A stretch of DNA of 64,000 nucleotides from Trichostrongylus colubriformis (GCA_963978905.1 OZ022261.1:2109992-2173991); one strand, 5' to 3'; shown: positions 34,070-49,000, counted from the first letter of the stretch. Numbers and translations: made by a program. Notes: generated by a model from the letters alone, not told the origin.

Positions 34070-37000
34070 ATGTCTGGCAAGGAGGATCAATAGTGGGTTA
34101 TGCGTTCAAATTTCAGTTCTTTTTCTCCTAATTTATACTCACCCGGTGTATATAGTCCCTCTCAAATAAATCGTAATAGCCCTGGCAGCACCCCCTCATC
34201 AGCTCGTATCGACTCACCATCATCCCCATCGGGTATTTCTTATAGAGACCCATCCCATTCTCGGGATTACTCAAGTAGAGAATCAGCTTCCGGACGGGAC
34301 TCCTTGACTAGCTCTTCTAAATTCGCATTTCGTAGATTGTCTGATGAGCGTAAATTCTCAGATAATCCAGGAAGTCCCAGGGTTACATTAGATGACGACA
34401 CGAATTCCCTTCTAGAACGTTACGGGGTTAGGAAAGCTTCAGTTCCCGAAACCCCAGCACAGAGCTTCTTGAAACAGCGTCGACAGCAGCAAACGGATTC
34501 AGACGGGGGTTCAAATGGGGCACGCCGAAGATCCGAAAATGTCGGTATGGAAATACCGGGGTCTAGTGGCGGTGATTTGTTTGGCGTCAGTGCCGGAAGC
34601 AGCTCGCTCAGGCTTGATCGGAGAGACGCGTCCAGAAAGATCACTTCCGATGTGCACGACATCACTCAGAATGAGTACCTGAGTCGGTTGCTTGCAGCTC
34701 ACAATCGCGTGGACGACCTCCTTCGATCCAGAGGTCTGAGTGCCGAAGATGAGTCCAAATATCTGCGTGCATGGGAGGAGATTCCAATTATACGAAAGGA
34801 GCGTTACCAAAGAGTGCGGACACCAAGCAATTCAAGTGATTCGGGCTTATCGACGGACAACGACAGTGACAGAAGCAACTCAGAAGCCGCCAAAAAGGCA
34901 GAGTGTGAATGTGATCAGCAGTTTTTACGGCCCGAAACCTCCTATTCATGTTCAAAAACAATAAAACAATTTCGATTGAATTTGCAGTTATCGTTTTCCT
35001 GCCGAGAATCTCGTCAGAAATCGCCAGCGGCAGGGGTTTCATTCTGCAGAAAACCAGCGTTCAAACCGATTTCCAAAAAATTAACCCCGGAATTCGTACG
35101 GTGTGATGCGCAAGACCTCATTTGTGAATCTCCAGCTTATGTAACGTTATCTACCTCGCGCGTTCTGAAACGCAAAGAAAGCTCACTGGCGGTGGAAAAA
35201 GTATTACGATGTGCCAGGAAGGCTGAAGTTTCGATTAAAATCGAAGAAAAACCTGTTAAAGCTCAACTTGTCACACAGAAGCACACGAAGAGCGTCCAGA
35301 AGACCCGGGATGCCACTCAGACTTCGGTGGATGGTAGGAAGCCTGTGGACGGGAAACTTGCTATTGTCGAGCAGCAGAGGACGGTTCTGGCCAGTTTGAA
35401 ACGAGTGCAAAATCCCACAATTCCCTGTACCGCTGAAATCTCCATTCAGCATTGCAGCTTCTACCAGGTCTCTCAGAGAGCGGTCGAAAAACCTGAGAAA
35501 AATGTCCGCATGAATTTGCGCCTGACGGAACGAGCACCGAATAAGTGCTCGACGGCGATTGCGCTCCCCACGACATCTCGTTCTATGTTCGCATATCTGC
35601 AAGTGCCCCAGAAGCAGCCATGCATGAACAGGGCCAAGAGTGCTCAGGTGGCGAAGCGAGGGCGTGTTGTCGGCAAACTTGATCGCTCAATGACGTTAGA
35701 CCCACAGATGGAAGAAAAGCAACAGCGTAAGGTGAATCGCTTGGTTATACCAGAGTTTTTCCTAAACAGCGAGTCCACAGAGGATCTCAAAAATGCCAGA
35801 AATCAGTTAAAAAGGCCTCCCGGCCAGATTGTTGGAGGTTTTGTCGTCGATCCAAAAACGCCATCACCGCTCAAGCGATCTAATGCAACTCGTCGAAAAC
35901 CGTATTCAAATAAACCCACACTTTCATTACCAATACCCCTAGGTGAAAACTGCACCCCTCACGGGGATAATTCAGCTCCTCCCCCACTGATCTCCGATCT
36001 TGGCGAAAAGCAGACAATATATTCGATCGATATGCCTCAATCATATTTTCGTCGAAGTAATGCTGGTCAAGTATCAGAGCCTTTAAACCGAGATGGCTCC
36101 CTAGATCGTTCCGCGACGTCTAGTGGAGCCCTCAGGACCTGTTGTGCAGCGTCAATAATCGCGGAATTTTCACCAACAGATCGTCTTCTAGTGGAGCAGT
36201 TCAGACGGGCCAAACACATCCCCCATCCAAAAGCACTTACTCAACGTGCCATATTCACATTCCAAGCTTATCAGACCGTAACTGATCTTCACATTTCGAC
36301 CCCATCGGTGGAATTCATTCGGTGTAGCACACCACATCGTCATCCACCTCAGCCGCATCGTCACTCATCACCCCCTCCCCTAAAGAAAGTCTATCGTAAT
36401 GTGAAGCAATTCTCGAAACGGGTGCACTTGCTCGAATGTCCACCACTCAAAAAAGTGGATCGTGCAGTGCGAAAAAAACTCAAAATCAGAAGATCAAAGC
36501 GATGGATACCTCGCTGGAGAAAGAAGTGGTGAGATCAGCCGCCCGCTTTCATCACGGTATTTTTTTCCTAAAATTTTGATCACTTTAGTTCTGAAGAGGA
36601 ATCGTTGGAAGTGGAGGAAGAGCAGGAGGATGAGGTAGCGGAATCGATCAGCGTTGAGAAAAACGACAGGTAATGAAAATTTTAAAAGGAATTTGTTCAA
36701 GGACAGATGGTTATCAGTAGTCAGACCTGAAGAAAAGACAGGAAGACATTCAGTTGTCACTGGTTTTGCTAGCGCACACTGCCGCATGCACACATCGCAC
36801 GGTGAAATGTGGAATGTGCTTATGCGATACTGGTCGATCGGTGCGTTCGATCTTACCTCGATTTTCGATCGTATGATGAGCGCAGTAATGAGCGCTAGCC
36901 AAACTGTTGTTACATACCACACCTTTTCGACCGTGAACACTACAAATGATCACTCCACTAAATTTCCACTCTTACTACCGCGCACCACGGTCTAGTATGG

Positions 37001-40000
37001 GTTGAGGATCCTCAAGGCGTGGGTCGTAGTTAGGGTCGCGAAAGGGAGTTGAGTAACTGATGGGAGCCGGTAGAGGAAACTTACTGTTTCCTGTTTCAAA
37101 AGTGTGAATGTCATAAAGAGCATTAATGGCAGAATTTGACTTTCCCACTGGAACGACTGCGATTTTCCCATCCTTTGTTTGTACGTGACCTATTCTGACG
37201 GGAACGGTCATCCTTAAAGGCAGTGGTAGGGGTAATATTCAGTATTGACGGCATGCCACGTCTTCCCCCCCCCGTGCCACATTCACCCTAAATACGAATT
37301 TACGAAGTAAGTGCTAAATATGGTTATCGATCGATGATCTTTTTTTGACAGTGTATCAACAGCACATGAAGTATCGCTAATAATCAGTAGATTCAGAGGC
37401 GGGTCTTATTTTCCATTTTTTCCAATTTTCCTCGACACATTGCTTGCTTGGCCCTATTGCGCACCCGTTGGTAGGTATCCTACTACGTCCTATCTTCTAC
37501 ACGAACCGATAAACTACCCAGTGCCCAATTTTTTTTACACAATTTTCGCTTTTTGGCATTGCTCACCCACTGGCAGGGATCCATTACCGGTTTTCCGCCA
37601 CATCATTCGGTTGCTCTATAGTTCATTTCTCTACTGAATTTTGACTTTCGGTACCTTACTCTCTCATCTATGTGGCCCATTATTCTTTTCACCCCTCTAC
37701 ACAAAAACTGATAGGTTCGGTCGATTTCGCTCGATAGGCCAGGTTATAATATCAAGGGATTTCCACTAATATTAGTAGATTTCCTCTTTATGGCCTTACT
37801 TCTTCAAACCTTTTGCACAAAAATCGATAATTGTGATCGATATTGATCGGTAGCCGATACCAGACAGTCTCTGTTTCTGGTAAAACCGCTAAACCTTTTC
37901 CTCTGGATTGTCTCTACTGCTTCGGAACTAGATCAAGATTGCAACATAACCATCGCATATTGGGGCTCAAGCCCCGCCCAGCGTGGATAGGGGTGAACAG
38001 TAACTCAGTTTAAGTGCGCTCATCACCTCTTGCCCCATGCCTCCCGCCGTAACTTGACCCAGTCGCTCCAGCTTGTTCTTCAGGTTGTGTCGAATTTTGT
38101 GACAGGCAAACAAGGAAACAAACAAACAAACAGGCTTATTGTTAAGCTATTTTGTATGATATAAGACAAGAGCATCATTCACGTAAGAGTAATCCATGTT
38201 CATTACAGTTGGTCACGTCGGTGAGTCCGTTCGCACGATATTTATCTCATGTCATCCTTTCCTCCCCCACTCGCACAAATACTGCTGACACTTCAAACTC
38301 ACCCGTAGTGAATGACGAGCTCTTGAAAATCGACCTCAGCAAACAAGCATGCGATGATTCATTCCATTCAGATTTCTTACTTGGTCATGCTTAGGCTATC
38401 TGCACAGTGGTATGAAGTGACTAAAGTAGCATAGTAAGCTAACTTGAACGAACAAGCCCTAATCTGCACTCAAAACTGTTTTTCAGTAGCAGACTCAGAA
38501 CTGTTTTGGATGACGACGACAATATGACGGAAGCCGAAAAGGCTATGGCGGTATGTACATTCTGTTAACGGACTTGAAATGCTACTTTACTGCTTCTAAA
38601 GAGTCTGAGCGTTTTTCGAGACTTCGAATGGAATGGTGTAGTGACAGGTGGCGCGCACCCCACTCTCATGGTGCCGGGATCAAATCCCGTATCAACGCCC
38701 GCCCAAGCCAACAAAGCCTTCCATCCCTCCGGGGTCGGCAAATTGGTACCAGAATCGTCTGGGAGGATAAAAGCACTGACTTGTACATCGGCTAACCACC
38801 GCAAGTCATTGTATAGGCCACATCACATTCACCTGCCATCACGATTCTGAATGGAACTAGAATGTGCGGCGCATCCCAGAAAGGGATTGATTAACGCCAA
38901 AAACCTTATCCTTTATCCTTTAACTATCGAATGGAATGCCTTATCAAAGTTGTAGTATTCTGATCGTCATCGAAAGGTCATAGCAGAATGCTAAGTTGCG
39001 ATTCCTGCTATTCACAAAGTGGTTTGTGTACTCTAGCGCTACCTATTTCTGGGCGTCTGCAGTTCAGTCAGGTCAGATCACGCGCAAATGGGTCCTGTCA
39101 CGCGATGAGGCGGGGTGTGAAGCCTTATGTCGAATTTCCGCTTTGCGGCGTCGCACCCGCGACGCCATCAGCACGACTTGCCGCATTCGGTTGGAATTCC
39201 GCTCAGGACGCAATGGGCTGGTATTGTGGGGTTCTACGCAGTTCTAACACATTAAACACATTAAACACATTCGTGGAGACTCTGCCGGTCATCAGTCCTT
39301 TTAATCGGTGAGACAAACCTCTTCACGATTGATTAATGCCAGAGCTCCTGAAAATGTCTTTCAAGTGTCCTTCGGGAAAACGCATAGAGCACATGAAGTT
39401 TTTACTGACAACTTCGAAGGGCACTGTGAAAATGTTTAAAATTTGCAATAAACGATTCTATGATTAAAAGCTGGTGAATTAGTGCATCTACTTGTGCGTC
39501 TTTTACAATTTGCAATTTAGGCCTCAAAGAGACGTCAGGTCGAAGAGCAACAATACAAGCTGCAAGAGTACGATGAAAAAAGACGTATAGAAAGAGAGAA
39601 GGAGGAGGAAGAACTCAAAAAATTGAAGGAAAAGCAAGAAAGGCGTAGGCTGGAAAGAGAGCAAGAGGAACGCGAGCAGGCTGAGCGTCGAAAGCAGGAA
39701 GAGGACCGTCGTCGTAAAGAGGAGGTATCAAGAGTTATTCAGTAGTTCAGTAGGTAATTGGAAAATCACAAGAAAACTGTAGGAATTTTGAACACAAAAA
39801 TGCGAGTAGTACAGTGAAACTGCTGATTTTGCCTTTGCACTTCAGTAATTATCAAATCCATAATACCTGCCAAATCCAGCACGGATCACAAAGGACACTT
39901 TGAAGCGATAGAGCAAGTCTATTAGATCGCCGTCAGACTTCGCGGTGTTGCGGGTCTGTACCCTAATGTCAGGATGCCGCACTGCGGCATGTCGCAAGTC

Positions 40001-43000
40001 AGACAATGCGGACGAGCTAAATTGTTGGGTCCCGAAGTGATTAGAAGTCAACTGCGTATCGCACCATTTGCATTACGTTGTAATCGTTCCAAGACCCAAC
40101 TACCGCGACGCGCAAAGCTCGCACACACTGTGTCGCACGCCGCTCATCGTCATGCGGCATCCTGACATTAGGGTACAAACCCCGGTGTTGCGGCAGTGAA
40201 GGATATCAAGGTCGCGCTATCGCGAGCGAAAGTGCGACGCCGCCGCGAAGCGCAAAATCGCGATGTCTGGCAGCGGCCTTTGGCTTCAGACATAGCGAGT
40301 TATTCAGGGCTCACATATATCAACTGCAATCAGCAACGGCTTCGAATTCTGTTCGATTTGCTCGGGGTGAATTATGTGTAACCGTCCTAACCCAAATATC
40401 TAGGGACTACATGTGCTCTATATCTCCCCAATTTTTCATTATGCGTTATTCCTGCTACTCTTAATTTTTCACACCCTTTGAATCCGACGGTCCGGGTTTC
40501 CGTTCAGAGTACTTATCTGTCACCATGACCGCTGGAGGAGGTGTACATCCTTATATCACAATTTCGCACCGCGGCGTGAAACGCAGCGCCATGCGTACGA
40601 GCCACGGGCGCCGAATCCAATTGGTATCCAAAGTGATCACCGTGTCATACACTTAAAATAAGATAATCACTATGGACCTCGCATGGATATGGCGCCCCTA
40701 GCTCACACGTACCGCGCTGTACGCCTCCGGCCGCAGTCGTATTTCCCGTAATGTTACCCCGGTTCGAGTCGACCAACAAGAGTGAATATGAATGCATCCT
40801 ATCGCCGCTGTCCGAGTCATAAAAAGCGTCTTACATGACTGGAGTGATAACCCTCATTAAGCTGTCCACGAGTGGTCTCAGCTGTTGTTTTTGCACAGCA
40901 TCCGAGTTGTGCAGCCAGTGATCGCTACCAGAATAGATGAAAGTCGTTATTACGGAAGAAGTAGGAGCGATGAACTTTGACTTGAAGTAACGGTAGGAAA
41001 ATAGTTAGTCAAAATCAGTCAAATGGTACCTATCGATTTTTACAATAAACAAACCGGACCCTGAAGTCCAAAGCCCGTAGGTTTTAGTGCACTGTAAAAT
41101 TACTCATGCACTACGGATTTTTCTTTAGCTTCTTGGGAATGAATGAGTCACAGGAAAGCGTAGTCCGACGGGTACGACGGCTACTGCTTACGCTCCAGTT
41201 TTAATCTGCGTTCCAATCGCAATGCAGAACTTAATTCATCCCGGCATTCATTTACCTTTACTCCCTTTCTTTTCCTTATTTCCATTCCACTTCTTCACTT
41301 TTGAGAAAAGTCAATTGGCTGTGATGAGACTTGGCGAGATAGCAAGCCGTACTGTCGTATGTATGCGAAGTTATTAGGCCGCGTTCATACTCCGATCCGG
41401 CAGGGCGTGGCTGCGTTCATAGGTAGCGAGGCAGAGTGGAACGGAGGTGCAGGGATGACGCAGGCAACAAGGGAGCGTGGCGTAGGCGGAGACACAGAGG
41501 CACGCAGCTACGCCTTGCCGCCGGCATCGCAGACTATGAAGGCGGGCTCAGTGTTTTGCTCATGGGTTAGTTTTTTTGCGCATTGGGGTTAGAAAAGAAA
41601 TAGTAGAAAAAATACTCATGTTCGCTATTGGCGTGTAATTAGCGGTAATGGCGCATATGGATATCGTCACCATCCTTGTGACATGATTTGTGCACTACTT
41701 CTGACCCCTCCATCGGCCTTTATGTTTCGACAGAAGCAGTGGTATCATCTTTTAATCAGCACGCACTGTTTTTATAGGAATTTCAGTCATTGCGAGTGTG
41801 AGTAGTGAATATTAGTACATCATTTACGAATTTGTAGTGGTGCTTACAAATATTACTGAGACATTGATATGAGAAATGGAAATATATTAAGGAAGACCGA
41901 AAAGTAAAGCAGGAAGAAGAAAAAAGGAGAAAAGATGAAGAAAAGTTGAGAAAAAAACGGATGACTGCGGCAGCATTTTCAACTGCAACCGGACAAGGTG
42001 GACGGTAGGTGATCAGGTTTTGTTCCTTCCATTACCACGGTTCTTTCTGTTCTGAGAATTTCGACGCCTCACGATATCAAGGCAAACTGTCGCACTCTCA
42101 TGTATTCCTTCAAAGTGGATGAAACAGAAATATTATCACTGGGTTCATCTTTAAGGGTTACCTCAATCCATGACCCCAGTCTTGAACCCCGCCAACAGTG
42201 GGCGGAGCGTACTCTGAATGCGGCTTGCTATAATAATTGGTAACTCGGTTCCAGCATAGCCTCAAGACCAGAACAACATTACTGGAGGTGAGTAATATCC
42301 ATACTGTAGTAGACACACCGAAAAAGGGCAGAGATCCGCACATAGTGGACGGTGCTTGCGAACGATCGGGTAATGTTCACTATAAAATGGCTTTTCTTGT
42401 TTAGAACGGTTTCGAGACTGAGGAAACGTGGAGGTGGTCTGCAACAGCTGGATACAGACACTTGGCCAAAATTTTTGCGGCTCCCGCATGCAGGGCTAAG
42501 GTCGAAAATTAGTCGGCTTCGAGAGGGAACGAACGGATAAAAGTGGGAGGCAGATAGTGTTGACGGGATCGAGCTCAGCCAAGGTGGGTGGAGCCAAACT
42601 CAGAATCCGCAACAGTTGTGTTAATCTAGGAAAACCATTTAATATATAAGAGACGCGCAAATGACTACTTAACCAAAATGATAAGTGAACGCAGTTGCAC
42701 AAGGAGGGCTTTTTGTAGATCAAAGTGACGTTCGGTAACAATCGAAATTAGTATTGGGTTGAGGAATAAGTCCTTGCCGTTTTTTTCAACCCCGTTTTTC
42801 ACATTGTTCCCTTCACCTTTCGACAAAGCTTATATACGTTTTCGATAGAGCTTTTTTTGCTTCATAAAATGCTACTATCTATTTTTCGATTAATTCGACT
42901 ACCTAAAATTTATGAGTTTTGGAAATAAAGTAAGCTGAAGGCAATAAACTGGCGTTTGCGCACCTCATCTTTCTCATCTGCCATCGAGATCAAAAAAGCA

Positions 43001-46000
43001 TGTGTATATGTTTCGATAGAGCTCTTTTAGCTCTACAGAATGGTACTACTCATTTCTCAAATCGCTCAACGTTTTGCTGTTTTTAAGACTCAGAAATGCA
43101 GTACTCGCAAAAGTGTGCCCTTTCCATATCTTCTCTTTCTCGCCTACCATCGAGATTGGAGAAGATGTGCATACGCGCATTCGATAGAGCTTTTTTTGCT
43201 CTACAAGATGGTACTATCCTTCTTTTGTATTCTCTCATATTTTAGCATGTAGGGATAAGCTTCCACCTGTTTTTCAATTCAAAATTGCATAATGAAAATG
43301 AATTTTTTTGGCACAATGTTTGTATAATTCGATAGAGCTTTTCTCGCTCTACAAGATAATGTTCACGGTTTTTGTTCGACTAAATTTTTGACATTTTTTA
43401 GACCATTTGAAAGTCGACGAAATCGAGCATTTTCGTCACATGGTGTCAAATTTTGAATTGAAAAACAGGTGGAAGCTTATCCCTACATGCTAAAATATGA
43501 GAGGATACAAAAGAAGGATAGTACTATCTTGTAGAGCAAAAAAAGCTCTATCGAATGCGCGTATGCACATCTTCTCCAATCTCGATGTTAGGCGAGGAAG
43601 AGAAGATAACGAAAGGGCACACTTTTGCGAGTACTGTATTTCTGAGTCTTAAAAACAGCAAAACGTTGAGCGATTTGAGAAATGAGTAGTACCATTCTGT
43701 AGAGCTAAAAGAGCTCTATCGAAACATATACACATGCTTTTTTGATCTCGATGGCAGATGAGAAAGATGAGGTGCGCAAACGCCAGTTTATTGCCTTCAG
43801 CTTACTTTATTTCCAAAACTCATAAATTTTAGGTAGTCGAATTAATCGAAAAATAGATAGTAGCATTTCATAGAGCAAAAAAGCTCTATCGAAAACATAT
43901 ATAAGCTTTGTCGAAAGGTGAAGGGAACAATGTGAAAAACGGGGTTGAAAAAAACGGCAAGGACTTATTCCTCAACCCAATAATTGTCGGTTTTCTGTAG
44001 GACCGGACGTGGGTAATGGATTATAGGAATGGGTAAAATCACAGAAGCGAGAACTAGCCATGGTCCATTGATGAATGACGATCGGTATTATCGGTTTATG
44101 TGGAAACGGCAGGGATCGGGTTGTGGCACCATTTGGGCTGGCGCACACTACTGCGCGGATCAGACGGTAGATTTTATCAAATAAGCCCATTTTGCATCCC
44201 ATCGTGTGATGTATGTGACCTTCTCCATAGAATTACGAGGACTTCTTTACATTAAGAAACTCACGCACATCGAGCGCTTCCACATTTTTCTAGTTTGTCT
44301 TTGGCATGATTTTATGAAGGTGCGACGGTTTGCCATGGATTCATCGGTCTCAAAGGTCGATTTCTACGAAACTTCTTGTATTTTTAAAAAACAATCTAAC
44401 CTTCTGTTAATGAAAATTTTCAGCAATTTCGTGATTCCAAAAAAGTCTGAAAACCGTAACGACAAATTTGGCAATATTGTACAGGCTAAGCAGGAAATGG
44501 GCATGACAAAGGAACAACAGGAAGAAGCGAAAAGGGTGAATGAGCCCCTCATCCATCTACTTATACATGTATTTCACGATATTGGAGACATGAAACGTGA
44601 CGCATTCAGAGTTTTCTGGCCTCCGTGGCCAAAGGCATACCTGTTTCGTGCGATCTACAACCAAATGATCTGAAAGCAAAAATAAAAGAACTGCATCATC
44701 GTATATGCAAGCTGGAAGCTGAAAAATACGATCTCGAAAAACGGCATGAACGCCAAGAATATGACGTAAGTCAGTTCATGAAACCGGTAATGCAGCGAAT
44801 GTTTCATGAAAAAGAAAAAAGCCCTTCAAATAGGGAAATCTCAACGTGAAATGTGAGTGCTAAGCGACAACATTACTTCCTGGATGGGCTGTTCCTCGGA
44901 TTGCAGAATGTGATGGGCGGCGTTGCCGTTAAAGACCACTTTCGAGCGTTGCGGTGCTCGCGGCGGGGCGTGGCTGTATCGTTTGCGTCTCCGCCGGTGC
45001 CACTATGCCTCGACGCGTGTGAACTCAGCCACGCCCTGCCGCCGATATCACCGCAGAGTATGAAGGCAGCCTAAGGCTGCTTTTATACCTTGCGAAACTG
45101 CAATTCACATCGAACTGTTTCCTCTCTCAGGCCGTGATTCGGATCGTTGGATGATACGTAGTTAATTTCGCATGAACTGCACGTGAATTACAAAGTGTTC
45201 GCAAGGTATAACGATGGCCTAACACTCTCCGTCGATATGGCCACCTAAGTGTTCAAAGAACGTAGCATTCACATAAGGCTAGAGATGTATTAAGGAGTTG
45301 AGGTTATATATTGAGATCGCTTTTCCCTGGTCAGCTGAAAAATACTTGAATTGCCTCTGTTCTGAAGTTCAAACAATATGGGTTCGAAATTTTCAAAATC
45401 TTCCAAAGCCTGGGACCTTTGCCAGATCAGAACTAGTGCCTTTTTGATAGAATGGTTACCTGTACGTAGCGTACTTGAAGGAATCGTGCGCGGAAAAATG
45501 AGTTTCTCAGTTACCTATGCATTTATGTTGTATTTGCTCAATAGGGGTCACATGCAAAGAAACGAAAAAGTGAGAATAATATACAGCTACTCAGAGTGGC
45601 AGCCACGGGGGTGGGGCCTCTGGGTAAATGCCCGCCCCGTCGTCCTCTACGGTCGGAGACGCATAGTGGGAGCAGTAAGTTACGTGAACAGTCCCACTCT
45701 TCGTCTCCAACCGCGGCAGACGACGGGAAGCGGCACTTACTCTGAGGCCCCACTCACCCCCCCCCTCCCTTGGCCACACTCTGAGGAGCTGTATCTTAGC
45801 CGGATTCTCACTTTTCGCGTGAAGCTTTGCATGCGGCCCTCACTATGCAAATACAACATAAATATATAGGTAATCGAATAAATATATAGGTAATCGGTAA
45901 CAGAAGGAACTCATATTTCCGTGCACGGTTCCTTTGAACATTAATGAATTGGCTCACTTAGTTCTAATGAGAAATGAGATGTTACACACATTATTATCCT

Positions 46001-49000
46001 ATTTCTCCTCTTCTAATGGTCTGGGCATGAATTCAAATTTCCTCTTCCGCTTCACATGTAAACCATACTTGGGAAACGGCATCAGTAAGCGCCATGTGTA
46101 GACGTATCAATAATATTAGGTGTCCACAAAGTTCGTTGGCCATTCGTTTCTTTCAGAGTTTTTAAAGATAACTCACGAAGTTGAACTTACCGGTCCATGA
46201 TATAATCTCCATACATACCCAGCACCCTTCGCCAGCGAACGGGTAGAGAGGCAACTCGATCCTCCCAAAAGCCGGCCGGCCGCGACTCGACCCAGTCCTC
46301 GATCACGTCCTCAAGGTCGCCCTCGTTCTTCAGCTGTTTTCCGTCCAAGAAATTTTGCATGGACCGGAAGGTGTGGTAATCGCATGGACTGATGTCCGGG
46401 CTATACTGTGGATGCGTGACCGTGTTGATGCCCAGCCTGTCCAGGACGGCCTGAGTATCTTTCGCTTCGTGGGGGCGCGCGTTGTCCCAGAGCAACCACG
46501 GATTTGCAAGTTTCTGGGACAAGGCGGCAGCTTTCACCTTGACCTCCTGCAATTATTAAGAGAGGGTCTCTGCCGTTACTGTGGCATTGTTGGATAGGAT
46601 GCTGTAGTGGACGACGCCACTGATTTTACCACTTATCACTGATTTTATCTTCGATGCCATAGTTTCCATTGGTAAAGCGAGTCCACCATTTTGACATTCA
46701 GTTCTTGGAAGGGGGGTTATCACCAAACTGCTGACGCATTCTTGTCGTGGCCTGACGTCTGGAGGTGCCCAGGTTGTAGTAGTGGTGGTGACTATCACTC
46801 ATCTTCACTGCTTTATTGTGGGAAGAGCAGGAAAGGAAATTGAGAGCTAGCGAGTTCAGAAGATAGCCCATCGCGAGTACTTTCAGTATTGCGAAATCAT
46901 TATGCAAAATCACAACGCGTTGCATAACGCGACGCTGTTTACAAATGGCCAACGAACTTTGTGGACACCCTAATAGTATGTAGCGATCACAGCAGATCTG
47001 AGATCTCAAGTATCAGCAAAAATTCTACGTTTTAAAAGTCCTTTACTTCAGCTGAAAGAGCTGAACGAACGTCAACGTCAAGTAGCTCGTAACAATGCAT
47101 TGAAGAAAGGTATCGACCCTACAGATGCCGCCTCGTCGAAATATCCGGTACGTACAGATCAATTATTGCGGAACATCTGCGAATTATCTTTTTCTATTAA
47201 ATATCATTCAGGCAGTGTCCATGTAGATTATATATAAAACGCCTTGAAGTGATTCAAATACCAGATCCGCGGGTGTGTGACATTAAGACGAAAAAAATTG
47301 CGTGGGCGCGCAGTTCGCAATGTCTGCGAGCTATGGTCCCCATGTTGCTAGGTTAGATTAAACCCAAATTAATGCGTAGGGCACCGTCATCGCTTTAGAA
47401 CCCAATTTAATATTTAGTATATAGTACTGATGTCACTAGCTCCCAGTAAATATTAGGTTGTTCGGAAAGAAATGCGCGTTTTTTTGTCCATCTATTTCTC
47501 TTCTACTACAGAAGATTTTGTAAAACAGTTTTGTCTGTTAGAAAGAGAATTTTATTGCGCATCTTTTGAAATACTTTTGTCTATATCTACTTGTTTTTTT
47601 AAGAAAAAATTCAAAAAAGAATTTCAATTTTTTTTTTCAAAATTTTGAAAAAAAAATTTCAAAAAAATGCAAGATTCAATGCAATAAGCGGTAAATATTT
47701 GTCGCCATGCGTATGATGTTTGCAGAAAGATTTGGCTGTATAAAGTGTCGGGCAAAGTTCCAGCGTTTAAAAAACGGTAATGAAAGCTTGGATGACGAAG
47801 AACATGGAAGTCGGCCTCAAGTCGTTGAAACTTTTTTTCTTTGAAAAAAACCAAGTAGACATAGACAAAGATATATGAACAGATGCAAAATATAAATCTC
47901 TTTCTAATAGATTGAACTGTTTTGAAGAATCTTTTATAGTAGGAGAGAAAAATGGACAAATTCAACGCGCATTTCTTTCCGAAAAACCTAATACGTCGGG
48001 CGCGAATTACTTGTGCAAGTGGCACACACCCACAGCTCCAATGGCCCGCTGGAGCTATGAAAGTGGGCCTATTAAATCTTGATCGAGCTGTACCAACCAG
48101 CTGAATCTCGAACGCTGTCTCGTGCACACAAATGACGTTCTACCGATCAATCAATCTAAATCGGGCCCATTTTGCATTACTCCATCGCAGTGATGTATGT
48201 GTGTGCACGCCAGCAGGGTGTGTACCCTTATGTCAAGACTTCGCGGCATGCGACGCGGTGTATGCGAGTCATGCGCGCCGCTAGAGATGGGTCTTATTGT
48301 TAGAGCGGTTACACGGTAATGCTAGGAGTGGCATACATAGTTGACTTGTAATTTCTTTAGGACTTATCAACACGCGCCTTTAGCTGGTCCGCATCGCTTC
48401 GTTTGCGACACGCCGCGGCGCGAAATCCTGACATAAGGATACATACCCCACGCCAGCAGACTGTGTTGGGCATTGCTCAGAGGTGATTTTGACGATGACG
48501 CGAATAGGCGAAAGGAATAGGATGCGTATCGATTAGACAAAAGGCGATCAGGCAATCAGGCGATTAGGAAATTTCTGACGGCAAGAAAAATTTATTGACT
48601 GACTCTAAGAACTTAGCCAGTGTGTGCGTGAGGATATTCCAACTAGCCTCATCACGCCGCGGAAATTGTGTTAGCTTGAGCGCCAAGCGCATTGCTGCTT
48701 CCATTACGACCCCGCTAAGGACTTGTTCGTGTAATCTGACCTAGTTGTACAGACTTGACACACACCCTGTCTGCCCTATTCACGATCGCTTGACCGCCTA
48801 AAGGAATCGTGGGAACAGAAAGCTACGTAAACAGTCCCACTCTCCATCTCCGACCGCAACGGACGGCGGGGCGGGGCACTAACTCTGAGGCCGGTCTTTC
48901 TCCCCGTCCCCCACCCCCCGTTCTCCACTTTAAGGAGTTGTATCTTAGCCGGATTCTCACTTTTTCACGTGAACCTTTGCATGTGGCCCTTACTAAGCAA

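Noticed and set aside
34511..34810. 99-codon minus-strand frame
   Set aside because: Antisense shadow of the large troponin T alternative exon.
36494..36940. 148-codon minus-strand frame
   Set aside because: Its second half is the antisense of the acidic troponin T exon 36589-36669, which creates an artificial hydrophobic run.
47624..48127. 167-codon minus-strand frame
   Set aside because: Runs across a mariner deletion derivative whose recognisable transposase piece is on the other strand.
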